Shown: positions 44,142 to 51,938 of the stretch, one piece after another
Numbering within the stretch: the first letter of the stretch is position 1
Layout: each line of letters begins with the position of its first letter
Source: an uncultured Sphingomonas sp.
GTDB taxonomy: Bacteria; Pseudomonadota; Alphaproteobacteria; Sphingomonadales; Sphingomonadaceae
Direction of reading: 5' to 3'
Assembly (NCBI RefSeq): GCF_937859915.1
Contig: NZ_CALMAW010000063.1
Coordinates: forward strand, 10,192-64,715
DNA: 54,524 bases
Notes under the pieces: model-generated
Database searches by the model: none
What the model saw: only the letters and a program-made list of their open reading frames with translations
What the model was told of the DNA's origin: nothing
Program-made: the position numbers and the translations under genes

Positions 44142-44172
44142 AGCCCACTTCCATGCCCACTTCCATGCCCAC
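44142..44172. repeat. Probable integrase arm sites, right end
   Basis: Three heptamers AGCCCAC, TGCCCAC, TGCCCAC (44142, 44154 and 44166) at exact 12-base spacing, forming CCATGCCCACTT tandem units. They lie between the integrase start and the att site and match the pair near 3421-3440. Confidence 0.55.
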
Positions 44173-44316
44173 TTTGTGATGCGCTTCGGAGAGGATGTCT
44201 GGCACTTCGTGAACTGGCCGTTGATGGATAATGGAAGAAAGACCGGCCTTAAAACAACGGGATACGTCTTCTCAGGACATTCCGTAAGGGCTCAAAATAT
44301 TCCGCAATTCTAAGGA

Positions 44317-44331
44317 CACCCTCTCCGCCAA
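44317..44331 (+). other. attR: second copy of the tRNA-Ser 3' end
   Basis: CACCCTCTCCGCCAA, exact copy of 3364-3378 in direct orientation. The bases upstream (TAAGGA) do not continue the tRNA, so this is a fragment and not a second gene. Confidence 0.88.
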
Positions 44332-44351
44332 GAACCCCGCCGCAGGGGTTC
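44332..44351 (+). terminator. Hairpin after attR, likely the displaced tRNA-Ser terminator
   Basis: GAACCCC-GCCGCA-GGGGTTC, a perfect 7-bp stem starting one base after the att repeat. On an uninterrupted chromosome it would directly follow the tRNA gene. No U-tract is present. Confidence 0.5.
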
Positions 44352-44636
44352 GTAGAAGTCCGGCACGATCGACTTTTCCGCCTGGAACCTGACGTTCGGC
44401 TGACCCGCTCGGCTTAGGTCGTGCGTACCGATCCGACGCACCGTGGGTCTTCGTCCGCCATCATGATGCGCGACGCCCGTCCAAAGACAACCTAGGATCC
44501 GTTTGTCGTCAGCAGCCCAAGCGCCTTCAAGGAAGGAAAGCTGCGGTCAGGCATGAACAAACGACAGGACAAGCAAACCGGGGACGCTACGCGAATGGCC
44601 TTTTCTGGGGCTAACGCGTCGCGCGCTAGCCTTGGG
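44352..44636. other. Gap right of the island
   Basis: Ordinary intergenic sequence of the right flank; no gene or repeat supported. Confidence 0.35.
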
Positions 44637-45713
44637 TCAGCGCAGCACATCCTCGGCATCGACGACCGTCATGTCATGCATCCCGTTGAGATAGCTTTCC
44701 AGGTAGGGCTTGTGCGAGGCGCCGACCACGACCAGTCCGCGAACGCCAGGTTGCGCGGCGAACATGTCGCGGATGTTCGATGCCATGCGAAGGTTACGTG
44801 TCTCCCAGCCGCCGAGATAGGCACGGCCGAAGCGGGCTGCCGACGGCTCCTCCAGAGCGGCGCCGAAATCGCTGTCGAAAATCAGTTTGGGCTGATCGGG
44901 GTCGTTGTAGGCCCGATAAAGCGTCAGCATGGCGCCGGGCTGACCGAGCGTCGCATCGAGCGCCATGTCCATCGCCTTGCGCTTGGCGGTGGCGGGATTA
45001 TCCCACGCCTTCGCGATCGCGGCGTCATAGGCGGTCTCGTCGAGGACCGGCGCATCGGCGGTATGGTCGTCCATGGCGTATAGGCGGTCGAGGCCGAGCC
45101 GCGCGGCGAGGGCGGCTGCGATCAGCAGGCTCTCGTCGTGTCTCGTACGCAGCTTGTCGAGCCGCGCGACGAGAGCGTCATCAAGCCCGTCGCCGACATG
45201 GCGTTCACCTTCGGGAAGGCGCAGCCATTGGACCAGCGCGGAAGCGCTCTCGCCTCCGGCGAGAAACAGCGCCGAAAGGCGACGACGGTCAGCGGCCAAG
45301 GGTTGCGCCGGCCACGTCGCCAGCAGCCGGCCCCAGGCAGCGGTCGCGGCCGGCACGTCGAGCCCGGTCGCCTTGGCGGCAGGCGCCGGATCCCAGCAAT
45401 AGGCCGCAACGCTGTCCTTATAGCGATCGGGATAGTGGCGCATGAAGTCGCACTGGATGCCGGACACCGCCTCGATGGCGATGGCCTGTGGGTGCCATGC
45501 TGCAAGCTTGTCGAGTACCGGCCGCAGCTGTTCGGGCTCGAATTGTGCGGGCATGCCGGAAAGATGGGGACTGCCGATGACGAGCAACTGATTATGAGGC
45601 CCCGAATGCGGCCCTTTGAAGCGGCCCGTATCAAAGGGATGATAGGTTTGCGCCGCTGCGACGGAGGCACAAGCAACGGCAGCGATCATTGCTGCCACCC
45701 TCCACATCCGCAT
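44637..45713 (-). CDS. Exported DUF5694 family protein
   Basis: A 358-residue protein with a signal peptide (WRVAAMIAAVACASVAAAQ) and the DUF5694 pattern, distantly related to TraB/GumN-like proteins. Landmarks are LLVIGSPHLSG (about 43-53), PQAIAIEAVSG, LDRLYAMDDHTAD (about 211-223), WETRNLRMASNIRDMF (about 304-319) and VVVGASHKPYLESYL (about 329-343). The GSPH, E, D and GASHK positions recall the conserved acid/histidine set of the Tiki/TraB fold, so a periplasmic hydrolase is possible. The biological role is unknown. It stands alone on the minus strand, just outside the island. Confidence 0.8.
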   Translation of the reverse strand: MRMWRVAAMIAAVACASVAAAQTYHPFDTGRFKGPHSGPHNQLLVIGSPHLSGMPAQFEPEQLRPVLDKLAAWHPQAIAIEAVSGIQCDFMRHYPDRYKDSVAAYCWDPAPAAKATGLDVPAATAAWGRLLATWPAQPLAADRRRLSALFLAGGESASALVQWLRLPEGERHVGDGLDDALVARLDKLRTRHDESLLIAAALAARLGLDRLYAMDDHTADAPVLDETAYDAAIAKAWDNPATAKRKAMDMALDATLGQPGAMLTLYRAYNDPDQPKLIFDSDFGAALEEPSAARFGRAYLGGWETRNLRMASNIRDMFAAQPGVRGLVVVGASHKPYLESYLNGMHDMTVVDAEDVLR

Positions 45714-45940
45714 CGTGGTCCCCCTGCGCTCTGCTGTGCTATTCGGCTAACACAGCTGGCGGGGTTAGGGAAGCGGATCCGGCGCAGCCTGGTTCAAGAG
45801 CGGCTAGGTAGCCGCTACGGATGCACGCTCGTACAGAGACGGTCGCGTGCGCTCCCCATGCTGATTGAAGAGATCCGGATTCGCGACTGCGGCCCGACCG
45901 GCGCCATGAGCAATGGGATCGTGCGTCGCGATAGCGTCGG

Positions 45941-45965
45941 CAGACCGGTTCGGTAAACCGGTCTG
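45941..45965. repeat. 10-bp perfect inverted repeat
   Basis: CAGACCGGTT-CGGTA-AACCGGTCTG, 14 bases before the stop side of the small gene at 45979-46161. It could be a bidirectional terminator for that gene or an operator; no U-tract is seen. Confidence 0.45.
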
Positions 45966-45978
45966 GCCGCCGGTATCG

Positions 45979-46161
45979 CTAATCGGCCGCAAGCCAAGCT
46001 GCGCTGCACATCAGAATGAGTTCTCGCCTAGCCGCAGGCCTTTCGAGATGGGCTGCAACGACCACTCGATCGCCCGCCGCGAGGTGGCGGATCACTTCCG
46101 AAACACTACGACACCGCCCCGACTGAGCCAGCTGAAACGCGCGATCGATTGCCGATGTCAT
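45979..46161 (-). CDS. Small hypothetical protein
   Basis: A 60-residue protein beginning MTSAIDRAFQLAQSGRCRSV, then SEVIRHLAAGDRVVVAAHLE. This resembles the short sphingomonad proteins of the form AFELARSGxCRSVxEIRxxL, of unknown function. The ATG at 46161 has AGGTGA at a normal distance and was preferred to GTG 46170. There is no signal or membrane segment. An inverted repeat lies after its stop. Confidence 0.55.
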   Translation of the reverse strand: MTSAIDRAFQLAQSGRCRSVSEVIRHLAAGDRVVVAAHLERPAARRELILMCSAAWLAAD

Positions 46162-46299
46162 CGCCGTCACCTAACCCAAAGCTGCGACAGAGCGAAGGCC
46201 GCTTTTTCGTCATGATCATGTCGTGTATCCGAGGATACTGACCTGCCTTGATCGTCACGCAGTCGATGCTAATCGACAGGCCACAACGAAGGGGCATGT

Positions 46300-47736
46300 G
46301 TGAGCGAAGCGCGCGAGAGCAGCTGGCGGATCGAGCGCGCGGACCAGATGGCCGTCATCATCGATGCGGAAGACTATTTCGCGACGGCTCGACAGGCGCT
46401 TCTCCAGGCGCGTCGTCGCATCATGCTGGTCGGCTGGGACTTCGATTCCCGCGTCGACCTCCACGTCGCGGCGCGGCTGCCGGGCGAGCCTGCGCAGATC
46501 GGCGAGCTGCTCTCCTGGCTGGTCGATCGCAACCCGGACCTGCATCTCTATCTGCTGCGGTGGGACACGGGTGCGCTCAAGGGCCTGTTTCGCGCGTCGA
46601 CGGCGTTTCGCCTGCTCAAATGGATGCGGCATCCCCGCATTCATCTGAAACTGGACGGCCATCATCCGACCGCCTCGTCGCACCATCAGAAGATCGTATC
46701 GATCGACGATTGCTTCGCCTTCTGCGGCGGCATCGACATGACCGACGCGCGCTGGGACACGCGCGCGCACCATGACGAGGACCCCGCGCGCACCAACGCC
46801 GGCGGCAAGCCCTACAAGCCCTGGCATGACGCGACGTCGGCGCTGAGCGGCCCGGTCGCCAAAGCGCTGGCGCGAAGCTGTCGCGATCGCTGGCAGCGCG
46901 CGACCGGCGAAACGCTGGAGCCCGTCGAGGGGGAAGCGGAATGCTGGCCGAAGGGGCTGACGCCGACCTTCACCGCGGTCGACGTCGCGATCGCGCGCAC
47001 CCACCCGAAAATGGACGATCAGGAACCGGTCTACGAAATCGAGGCGCTGTTCCTCGAACAGATCGCGGCCGCCAGGCGGTGGCTCTATTGCGAGAGCCAG
47101 TATTTCGCGTCGCGCCGCGTCGCCGAGGCGATCGCCAGGCGGCTGGACGAGCCCGACGGGCCGGAGATCGTCATTATCAACCCGCAGACCGCCGAGGGTT
47201 GGTTGCAGCCGATCGCGATGGACAGCGCCCGCGCGCGGCTGGTGCGCGCCCTGCAGGCGCGGGATCGCCAGGGCCGGCTCGCGCTCTATCATCCGTTCAC
47301 TGCCGGCGGTGCCCCCATCTATGTGCACGCCAAGATCACGATCGTCGACGACGCCCAGCTTCGCATCGGCTCGGCGAACCTCAACAACCGGTCGATGCGG
47401 CTCGACACCGAATGCGACGTCTCGGTCGATGCCGCCCGCGATCCCGATGCGGCGCTCGAGCCGGCGATCGCCGGCATTCGCAATGGCCTGCTCGCCGAAC
47501 ATCTGGCTGTCCCGGTCGAGCAGGTCGGTGCGCTGCTCGAGCAGACCGGGTCGCTGATCGCGGTGATCGAGCGCCTGCGCGGACCGGGCCATTCGCTCAG
47601 CCCCTATCAGCTGCCCGAATTGACTGCGGCGACGCAGTGGCTCGCCGACCATGAGGTTCTGGATCCGGAAAGCCCCGAAGAGGTGTTCGAACCGATCGCC
47701 GGCGGCGGCCTGCTCCGCCGTCTGCGGCGGCGATAG
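46300..47736 (+). CDS. Phospholipase D family protein
   Basis: A 478-residue phosphatidyltransferase/phosphodiesterase of the PLD superfamily with two catalytic HKD motifs. The first is ASSHHQKIVSIDD (H129, K131) and the second YVHAKITIVDDAQLRIGSANLNNRS (H343, K345, split here as YVHAKITIVDD and RIGSANLNNRS). There is no membrane segment, so it is unlike true cardiolipin synthases and closer to soluble bacterial PLD or transphosphatidylase proteins. The GTG at 46300 follows GAAGGGG; the overlapping ATG at 46296 is out of frame. It stands alone on the plus strand. Confidence 0.9.
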   Translation: MSEARESSWRIERADQMAVIIDAEDYFATARQALLQARRRIMLVGWDFDSRVDLHVAARLPGEPAQIGELLSWLVDRNPDLHLYLLRWDTGALKGLFRASTAFRLLKWMRHPRIHLKLDGHHPTASSHHQKIVSIDDCFAFCGGIDMTDARWDTRAHHDEDPARTNAGGKPYKPWHDATSALSGPVAKALARSCRDRWQRATGETLEPVEGEAECWPKGLTPTFTAVDVAIARTHPKMDDQEPVYEIEALFLEQIAAARRWLYCESQYFASRRVAEAIARRLDEPDGPEIVIINPQTAEGWLQPIAMDSARARLVRALQARDRQGRLALYHPFTAGGAPIYVHAKITIVDDAQLRIGSANLNNRSMRLDTECDVSVDAARDPDAALEPAIAGIRNGLLAEHLAVPVEQVGALLEQTGSLIAVIERLRGPGHSLSPYQLPELTAATQWLADHEVLDPESPEEVFEPIAGGGLLRRLRRR

Positions 47737-47786
47737 GGCCGCTCCTCAGCTATCTTCGGTCGGACGGCCCATGTCTCGCGATAAAG

Positions 47787-48686
47787 CTAGCTGCGCCGGA
47801 CGATCGCCCGGTAGAGATGCGTGTCGGACAGCGAATAATAGAGCCAGATCTGGTCTCCGACGACGACCACGGAGGCGGCGAAGGCAATGTCGGTCGCGGT
47901 CCGTTGCAGCGCGGGCGGCGGGATGATGAGCGGCTCGATGCAGCGCGCGACGACCTTGCCATATTGGCTGTCGAAGGCGATCCAGCCGATCCGCCAGCGC
48001 GCGTCCTGCGTCGCGCCGTTGTAGAACATTACCGGCATGTCCTTGTCGGTGGTGAGCAGGGGGCCGGTCGACAGATGCCAGCTGTCCCAGCCGTCGGTCC
48101 GCGGCGCGAACGGATCCCGTTCGTCGGTCCAGGGGCCGGCGATGTCGTCGCTGACCGCAAGACCGACCAGCGATGCCTCGTGGCGGGCGAACTCGTAGAA
48201 CATGCGCCACCCACCGGTCTCGGTCCGGTCGACTGTGGCCTCCTTGATATTGCCCTGCGACGGCGTGTTCGGCATCGCCACGCCCCGCTTCTCGAGCCGG
48301 TCGATCGAAGGGCCGACCGCGTAGAGCATCTCACCGTGGCTGCGTGTCGCATCGACGCCGGTATAATAGATCACGACGCTGCCGTCGGGCCGGAACACCG
48401 GGGTCGGATCCTCGCAGCCGCCGATATCGTCGGCGCCGGGACCCGGCGACAGCACCGGCGTGTCGGTCGCGGTGAAGCGCAGGCCGTCGGTGCTGGTCGC
48501 ATACCAGATCGTGCCGGTATCGCCGGTCTCGCCGGGACGCGGCACCGCGCGGACCAGCATGGCATAGAGGCCGTCGGGCGTCCGCCAGACATAGGGGCTC
48601 ATCAGGTCGCGTCGCGAGACCTGCTCGTTGCCGACCATGGCGATCGGATCGATCTGCTCGACGTTGAAATCCACGAGCGCGGCCAT
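47787..48686 (-). CDS. GH130-like glycosidase/phosphorylase
   Basis: A 299-residue five-bladed propeller protein resembling GH130 (beta-mannoside phosphorylases and hydrolases). Seen: MSPYVWRTPDGLYAMLVRAV, then GGCEDPTPVFRPDGSVVIYY with the catalytic aspartate region, QGNIKEATVDR, WHLSTGPLLTT and VVVGDQIWLYYSLSDTHLYRA. No signal peptide. Whether it phosphorolyses or hydrolyses cannot be told from visible residues. It starts two bases after the SDR stop on the minus strand, so both are one operon; a sugar substrate shared with the dehydrogenase is likely. Confidence 0.8.
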   Translation of the reverse strand: MAALVDFNVEQIDPIAMVGNEQVSRRDLMSPYVWRTPDGLYAMLVRAVPRPGETGDTGTIWYATSTDGLRFTATDTPVLSPGPGADDIGGCEDPTPVFRPDGSVVIYYTGVDATRSHGEMLYAVGPSIDRLEKRGVAMPNTPSQGNIKEATVDRTETGGWRMFYEFARHEASLVGLAVSDDIAGPWTDERDPFAPRTDGWDSWHLSTGPLLTTDKDMPVMFYNGATQDARWRIGWIAFDSQYGKVVARCIEPLIIPPPALQRTATDIAFAASVVVVGDQIWLYYSLSDTHLYRAIVRRS

Positions 48687-48688
48687 GA

Positions 48689-49456
48689 TCAGGCGCCTTG
48701 CGCGACGGTCAGCGACAGCGCGCCGTCGATCGTGACGGTCGTGCCGGTGATATAGTCGGCCTGCGGCGACAGCAGGAAGTTGACCAGCGTCGCCACCTCG
48801 TCGGGCCGGCCGGCGCGGCGCCAGGGGATCGCCGCCTCCTTGGCCTTGAGCTCCGCCGGATCGTTCAGCGCGGACTGATTCATCGGGGTCAGGATCATGC
48901 CGGGCGCCACGCCGTTCACCGCGATGCCCTTGGGCGCGAGCTCGAGCGCCAGCGTCGCGGTGAGCTGCGAAAGCCCGCCCTTGGCGGAATCATAGTCGAC
49001 GCCGCCGGGACGCGGTGCCTTCTCGTGGATCGAGGAGATGTTGACGATGCGCCCCTTCATCGCCTTCGCCTCGAGCGCGCGCACCAGCCGGCGGCAGGTG
49101 AGAAACGGACCATAGAGATCCGAGCGGATCACGCGATCGAACTGCGCGAGCTCCATGTCGACGAGATCGACGCCGGTCATGTTGAGGCCCGCCGAATTGA
49201 CCAGCAGGCTGACGGTGCCGAACGTCGTCTCCGCTGTGGCGAACAAGCGTTCGACCTCGCCCTCGTCGCCGACATTGGTCTGGACGGCGATGGCCCGCGT
49301 CTCGTCGCCGATCGACCGGCAGACCGCCTGCGCCGCATCGGCATCCTTGAAGAAGGTGATGACGACACGGGCGCCGGCATCGCCGAGCGCTTTCGCGCAG
49401 GCGGCTCCGATGCCGGATTCACCGCCGGTGACGATCGCGATCTGGTTGTCGAACAT
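48689..49456 (-). CDS. SDR family oxidoreductase (glucose 1-dehydrogenase-like)
   Basis: A 255-residue classical short-chain dehydrogenase. The cofactor motif is TGGESGIG (10-17), followed by NSAG (87-90) and the catalytic S141/S142, Y155, K159 (VDYDSAKGG). PGMILTPMNQ and the C-terminal YITGTTVTIDGA are typical. ATG 49456 follows GAGGAGC and gives the family N-terminus; a longer in-frame start at 49684 is rejected. It is first gene of a two-gene operon with the GH130-like protein, divergent from the dienelactone hydrolase gene, with a 229-base promoter region between. Confidence 0.92.
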   Translation of the reverse strand: MFDNQIAIVTGGESGIGAACAKALGDAGARVVITFFKDADAAQAVCRSIGDETRAIAVQTNVGDEGEVERLFATAETTFGTVSLLVNSAGLNMTGVDLVDMELAQFDRVIRSDLYGPFLTCRRLVRALEAKAMKGRIVNISSIHEKAPRPGGVDYDSAKGGLSQLTATLALELAPKGIAVNGVAPGMILTPMNQSALNDPAELKAKEAAIPWRRAGRPDEVATLVNFLLSPQADYITGTTVTIDGALSLTVAQGA

Positions 49457-49685
49457 GTCGGCTCCTCGAGGATTGGGGGGAAGCTTGGGCGGCGGTCGAG
49501 GGGCGGGTCGAGTTACGCTTTTGTCATTCGTCGCATTCACCCACGCGGGACCCAGGCCACGACGACCGTCCATATCGACGCGGCGATTGCCAAGCTGTTG
49601 TTCCAGCGCCGGGAGCGGATCGGATGGAGCGAAGGGCCCGTTCGCGAGTAGGTCCGTAGGAACGAGCAGGCAGCGGGACGGCACG

Positions 49686-50405
49686 ATGACGGGCGAGATC
49701 TGGCACTATAAGGACGGCGACGTTGCGTTGCGCGGCGAGATCTACCGGCCGGTCGGCCATCCCAACGGGCGGTCGGTGTTGGTCGTGCACGAAGCGGACG
49801 GGATCGGCGGCAATGTCCGGCGGCACTGCGCGATGCTTGCCGAGCGCGGCTATCTGGCAGCGGCCGCCGACCTTCATGGCGATGGCCGTGTGCTCGAGGG
49901 TGAGGCGGTGGCGTCCGCGATCGCGGCGTTTCGGGACGACCCGGCGCTGTTTCGACACCGCGTCCGTGCCGGCTTCGATGCGATGGCCATGCTCCCGGGC
50001 GTCGCGGGCGAACGCAGCGCGGCTGTCGGCTACTGCTTTGGCGGCGCAGCGGTGCTCGAACTCGCGAGAAGCGGCGCGCCGATCGCCGCCGTGGCGAGCT
50101 TCCACGGCTCGCTGACCACGGCGCTGCCGGCGCGCGCGGGTGTCGTCTCCGCGCGCGTTCTGGCGTGCACCGGCGCGCGTGATCCGCTCGTGCCCCCCGC
50201 CGACATCGCCGCCTTCCAGCAGGAGATGACCGACGCGGACGCCGACTGGCAGCTGCTCGTCTTTGGTCGCGCGCTGCACAGCTTCACCAACGACCAAGTC
50301 GATTCACGCGGCGATCCGCGCATGGCCTACGACCGGATTGCCGACGTACAATCCTGGGAGGTGATGCTCCGCTTCTTCGACGACACATTTGCGGGCGGGT
50401 CGTGA
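49686..50405 (+). CDS. Dienelactone hydrolase family protein
   Basis: A 239-residue alpha/beta hydrolase of the DLH family. The catalytic cysteine is C117 in VGYCFGGAAVLEL, with E36 in VVHEADGIGGNVR, the aspartate in TGARDPLVPP, and the histidine in RALHSFTND. Such enzymes open lactones or cleave esters; the true substrate is unknown. ATG 49686 is preferred because the N-terminus then starts with the short beta-hairpin usual for the family. It is divergent from the SDR gene. Confidence 0.9.
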   Translation: MTGEIWHYKDGDVALRGEIYRPVGHPNGRSVLVVHEADGIGGNVRRHCAMLAERGYLAAAADLHGDGRVLEGEAVASAIAAFRDDPALFRHRVRAGFDAMAMLPGVAGERSAAVGYCFGGAAVLELARSGAPIAAVASFHGSLTTALPARAGVVSARVLACTGARDPLVPPADIAAFQQEMTDADADWQLLVFGRALHSFTNDQVDSRGDPRMAYDRIADVQSWEVMLRFFDDTFAGGS

Positions 50406-50517
50406 CGGTCGATCAAACCATGCACGGCAGGTCGGATGGACGTCGGTGCGTCGGAGGCGGCGGATCACGCTCGGCATTGCCGACGATCCGGCCGCAGCTC
50501 GGACTCTCCGCGCGACA

Positions 50518-50877
50518 TCATGCGTAGCCATCGAGATCGTCCTCCTCCTCGTCCTCGTACTCCTCGCCTTTCCGTGAGAGAGGGCCAGCGGCCTCGATGT
50601 CGGACACGGTGAGCAGGACTGGCGGCTCACCACCAAGGCGCTTCACGAATTCCAGCCGGGCAATGTGGTGAACGTCGGTTTCGAACTCGAAAAATGTCTC
50701 CATCGCCGTCTCGCTATCGATCTCGTCGAGATCCGGGTTCAGGAGATAGGCAAGCGCGTCGCGCGTGATTAGAAAATCGACCGGCCCCAAAGCCGTCAGG
50801 CCGGCGAAGCCGACGCTGTCTCGTTCCGCGACCCATTCGGCATCTCCGGGCTCAAATCGAACGCTTGGCTCTGCCAT
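50518..50877 (-). CDS. DUF1488 family protein with acidic tail
   Basis: A 119-residue protein. The core (about 5-95) resembles DUF1488: VRFEPGDAEWVAERDSVGFA, GPVDFLITRDALAYLL and FETDVHHIARLEFVKRLGGE. The last residues are strongly acidic (KGEEYEDEEEDDLDGYA). The ATG at 50877 was chosen as the first residue of the conserved domain; the frame is open further upstream but without family character. The function is unknown. It is convergent with the dienelactone hydrolase gene. Confidence 0.7.
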   Translation of the reverse strand: MAEPSVRFEPGDAEWVAERDSVGFAGLTALGPVDFLITRDALAYLLNPDLDEIDSETAMETFFEFETDVHHIARLEFVKRLGGEPPVLLTVSDIEAAGPLSRKGEEYEDEEEDDLDGYA

Positions 50878-51062
50878 GTCTGCAATCCATTCTGATGGCC
50901 GATGATGGCAGCGCGATACGCGGCCGGACTGGGTGATGACAATGTCGGCCCGTCGACGAGAGCATAGCCGCCGGCAGCCACGTGCCAGCCATCGGCCAGA
51001 CGCGACCCGACCGCGACGCAAAGGCGGCGGCCGCCTGGACTGATGCTGATCGCGATCGCCAT
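50796..51062 (-). CDS. Possible small hypothetical protein overlapping DUF1488
   Basis: A frame of 88 residues starting MAIAISISPGGRRLCVAVGS, then GWHVAAGGYALVDG and AAYRAAIIGHQNGL. It looks protein-like for its first 60 residues but overlaps the DUF1488 gene by 82 bases in another frame. It might be a real short gene or one shortened by a frameshift. Evidence is weak. Confidence 0.3.
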   Translation of the reverse strand: MAIAISISPGGRRLCVAVGSRLADGWHVAAGGYALVDGPTLSSPSPAAYRAAIIGHQNGLQTWQSQAFDLSPEMPNGSRNETASASPA

Positions 51063-51259
51063 GGGTCGGAGGTGAACCCGGCTCGTGAACGGACGGACTC
51101 GCCGCTTTCGCGGTGCCCGGCGTCTTGGACTTTGAGGCCGACGCTTTCCCGCCGCCGGTGTTGCTGATCGAGGCAACATTGAGGTTTCTTATTTTTGGCT
51201 CGGCGCCGATCTCCGCTAGGGCGGCCGCTGCACCTCCCAGTGGACAGCGACGGCAGCGC

Positions 51260-51937
51260 ATGAACATTCTCGTCGCAGAAGATGATCCCGAAACGGCGGC
51301 GTTTCTGTGTCGCGGATTGGGGGACGCGGGCCATCAGGTCCACCATGTGGAGACGGGCGCCGAGGCGCTCGCCGCGCTGCAGTCCGGCAGCTTTGACATC
51401 GCCGTGTTGGACCGGATGCTGCCCGGACTTGACGGGCTCTCGGTGATCCGCGGGGCACGGCGCGGCGGCATCGTCACGCCCGCGCTGATGCTGACCGCGC
51501 TGGGGCGGATCGAGGACCGGGTCGACGGGCTTGAGGCCGGCGCCGACGATTATCTGGTCAAGCCCTTCGCGATGTCCGAGCTGGTCGCCAGGCTCAATGC
51601 GATCAGCCGGCGGCGGCAGACCGGCGACGTGGTGACGACGCTGACCGCCGGGTCGATCGTGCTCGACCTGCTGCACCGCGAGACGCGCATCGCCGGCCGG
51701 CTGGTGCCGCTCCAGCCGCGCGAATTCCGCCTGCTCGAAGAGTTGGTCCGCAACGCCGGGCGCGTGGTGACGCGCACGATGCTGCTGGAGAGCGTGTGGA
51801 ACTTCCATTTCGAGCCGCAGACCAATCTGGTCGAAACCCATATGAGCCATCTGCGCGCCAAGCTCGCCGCCGGCGGCGCGCCTGCGGTGATCGAGACGGT
51901 GCGCGGCGCCGGCTACCGAATGGTCGCCGACGCCTGA
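51260..51937 (+). CDS. OmpR/PhoB family response regulator
   Basis: A 225-residue two-component regulator. The receiver has the acidic pocket VAEDDPET, phospho-acceptor D51 (FDIAVLDRMLPG), the switch threonine in ALMLTALG and the lysine in DDYLVKPFA. The C-terminal winged helix reads VPLQPREFRLLEELVRNAGR, VVTRTMLLESVWNF, THMSHLRAKL and VRGAGYRMV. It is first in an operon with a kinase gene (one base between stop and start) and a TolC-like gene, as in CzcRS/CopRS-type metal or efflux systems. Confidence 0.95.
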   Translation: MNILVAEDDPETAAFLCRGLGDAGHQVHHVETGAEALAALQSGSFDIAVLDRMLPGLDGLSVIRGARRGGIVTPALMLTALGRIEDRVDGLEAGADDYLVKPFAMSELVARLNAISRRRQTGDVVTTLTAGSIVLDLLHRETRIAGRLVPLQPREFRLLEELVRNAGRVVTRTMLLESVWNFHFEPQTNLVETHMSHLRAKLAAGGAPAVIETVRGAGYRMVADA

Positions 51938-51938
51938 G

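Noticed and set aside
44317-44331. A second, truncated tRNA-Ser gene
   Set aside because: Only the last bases of the acceptor side are present; no anticodon or D arm upstream.
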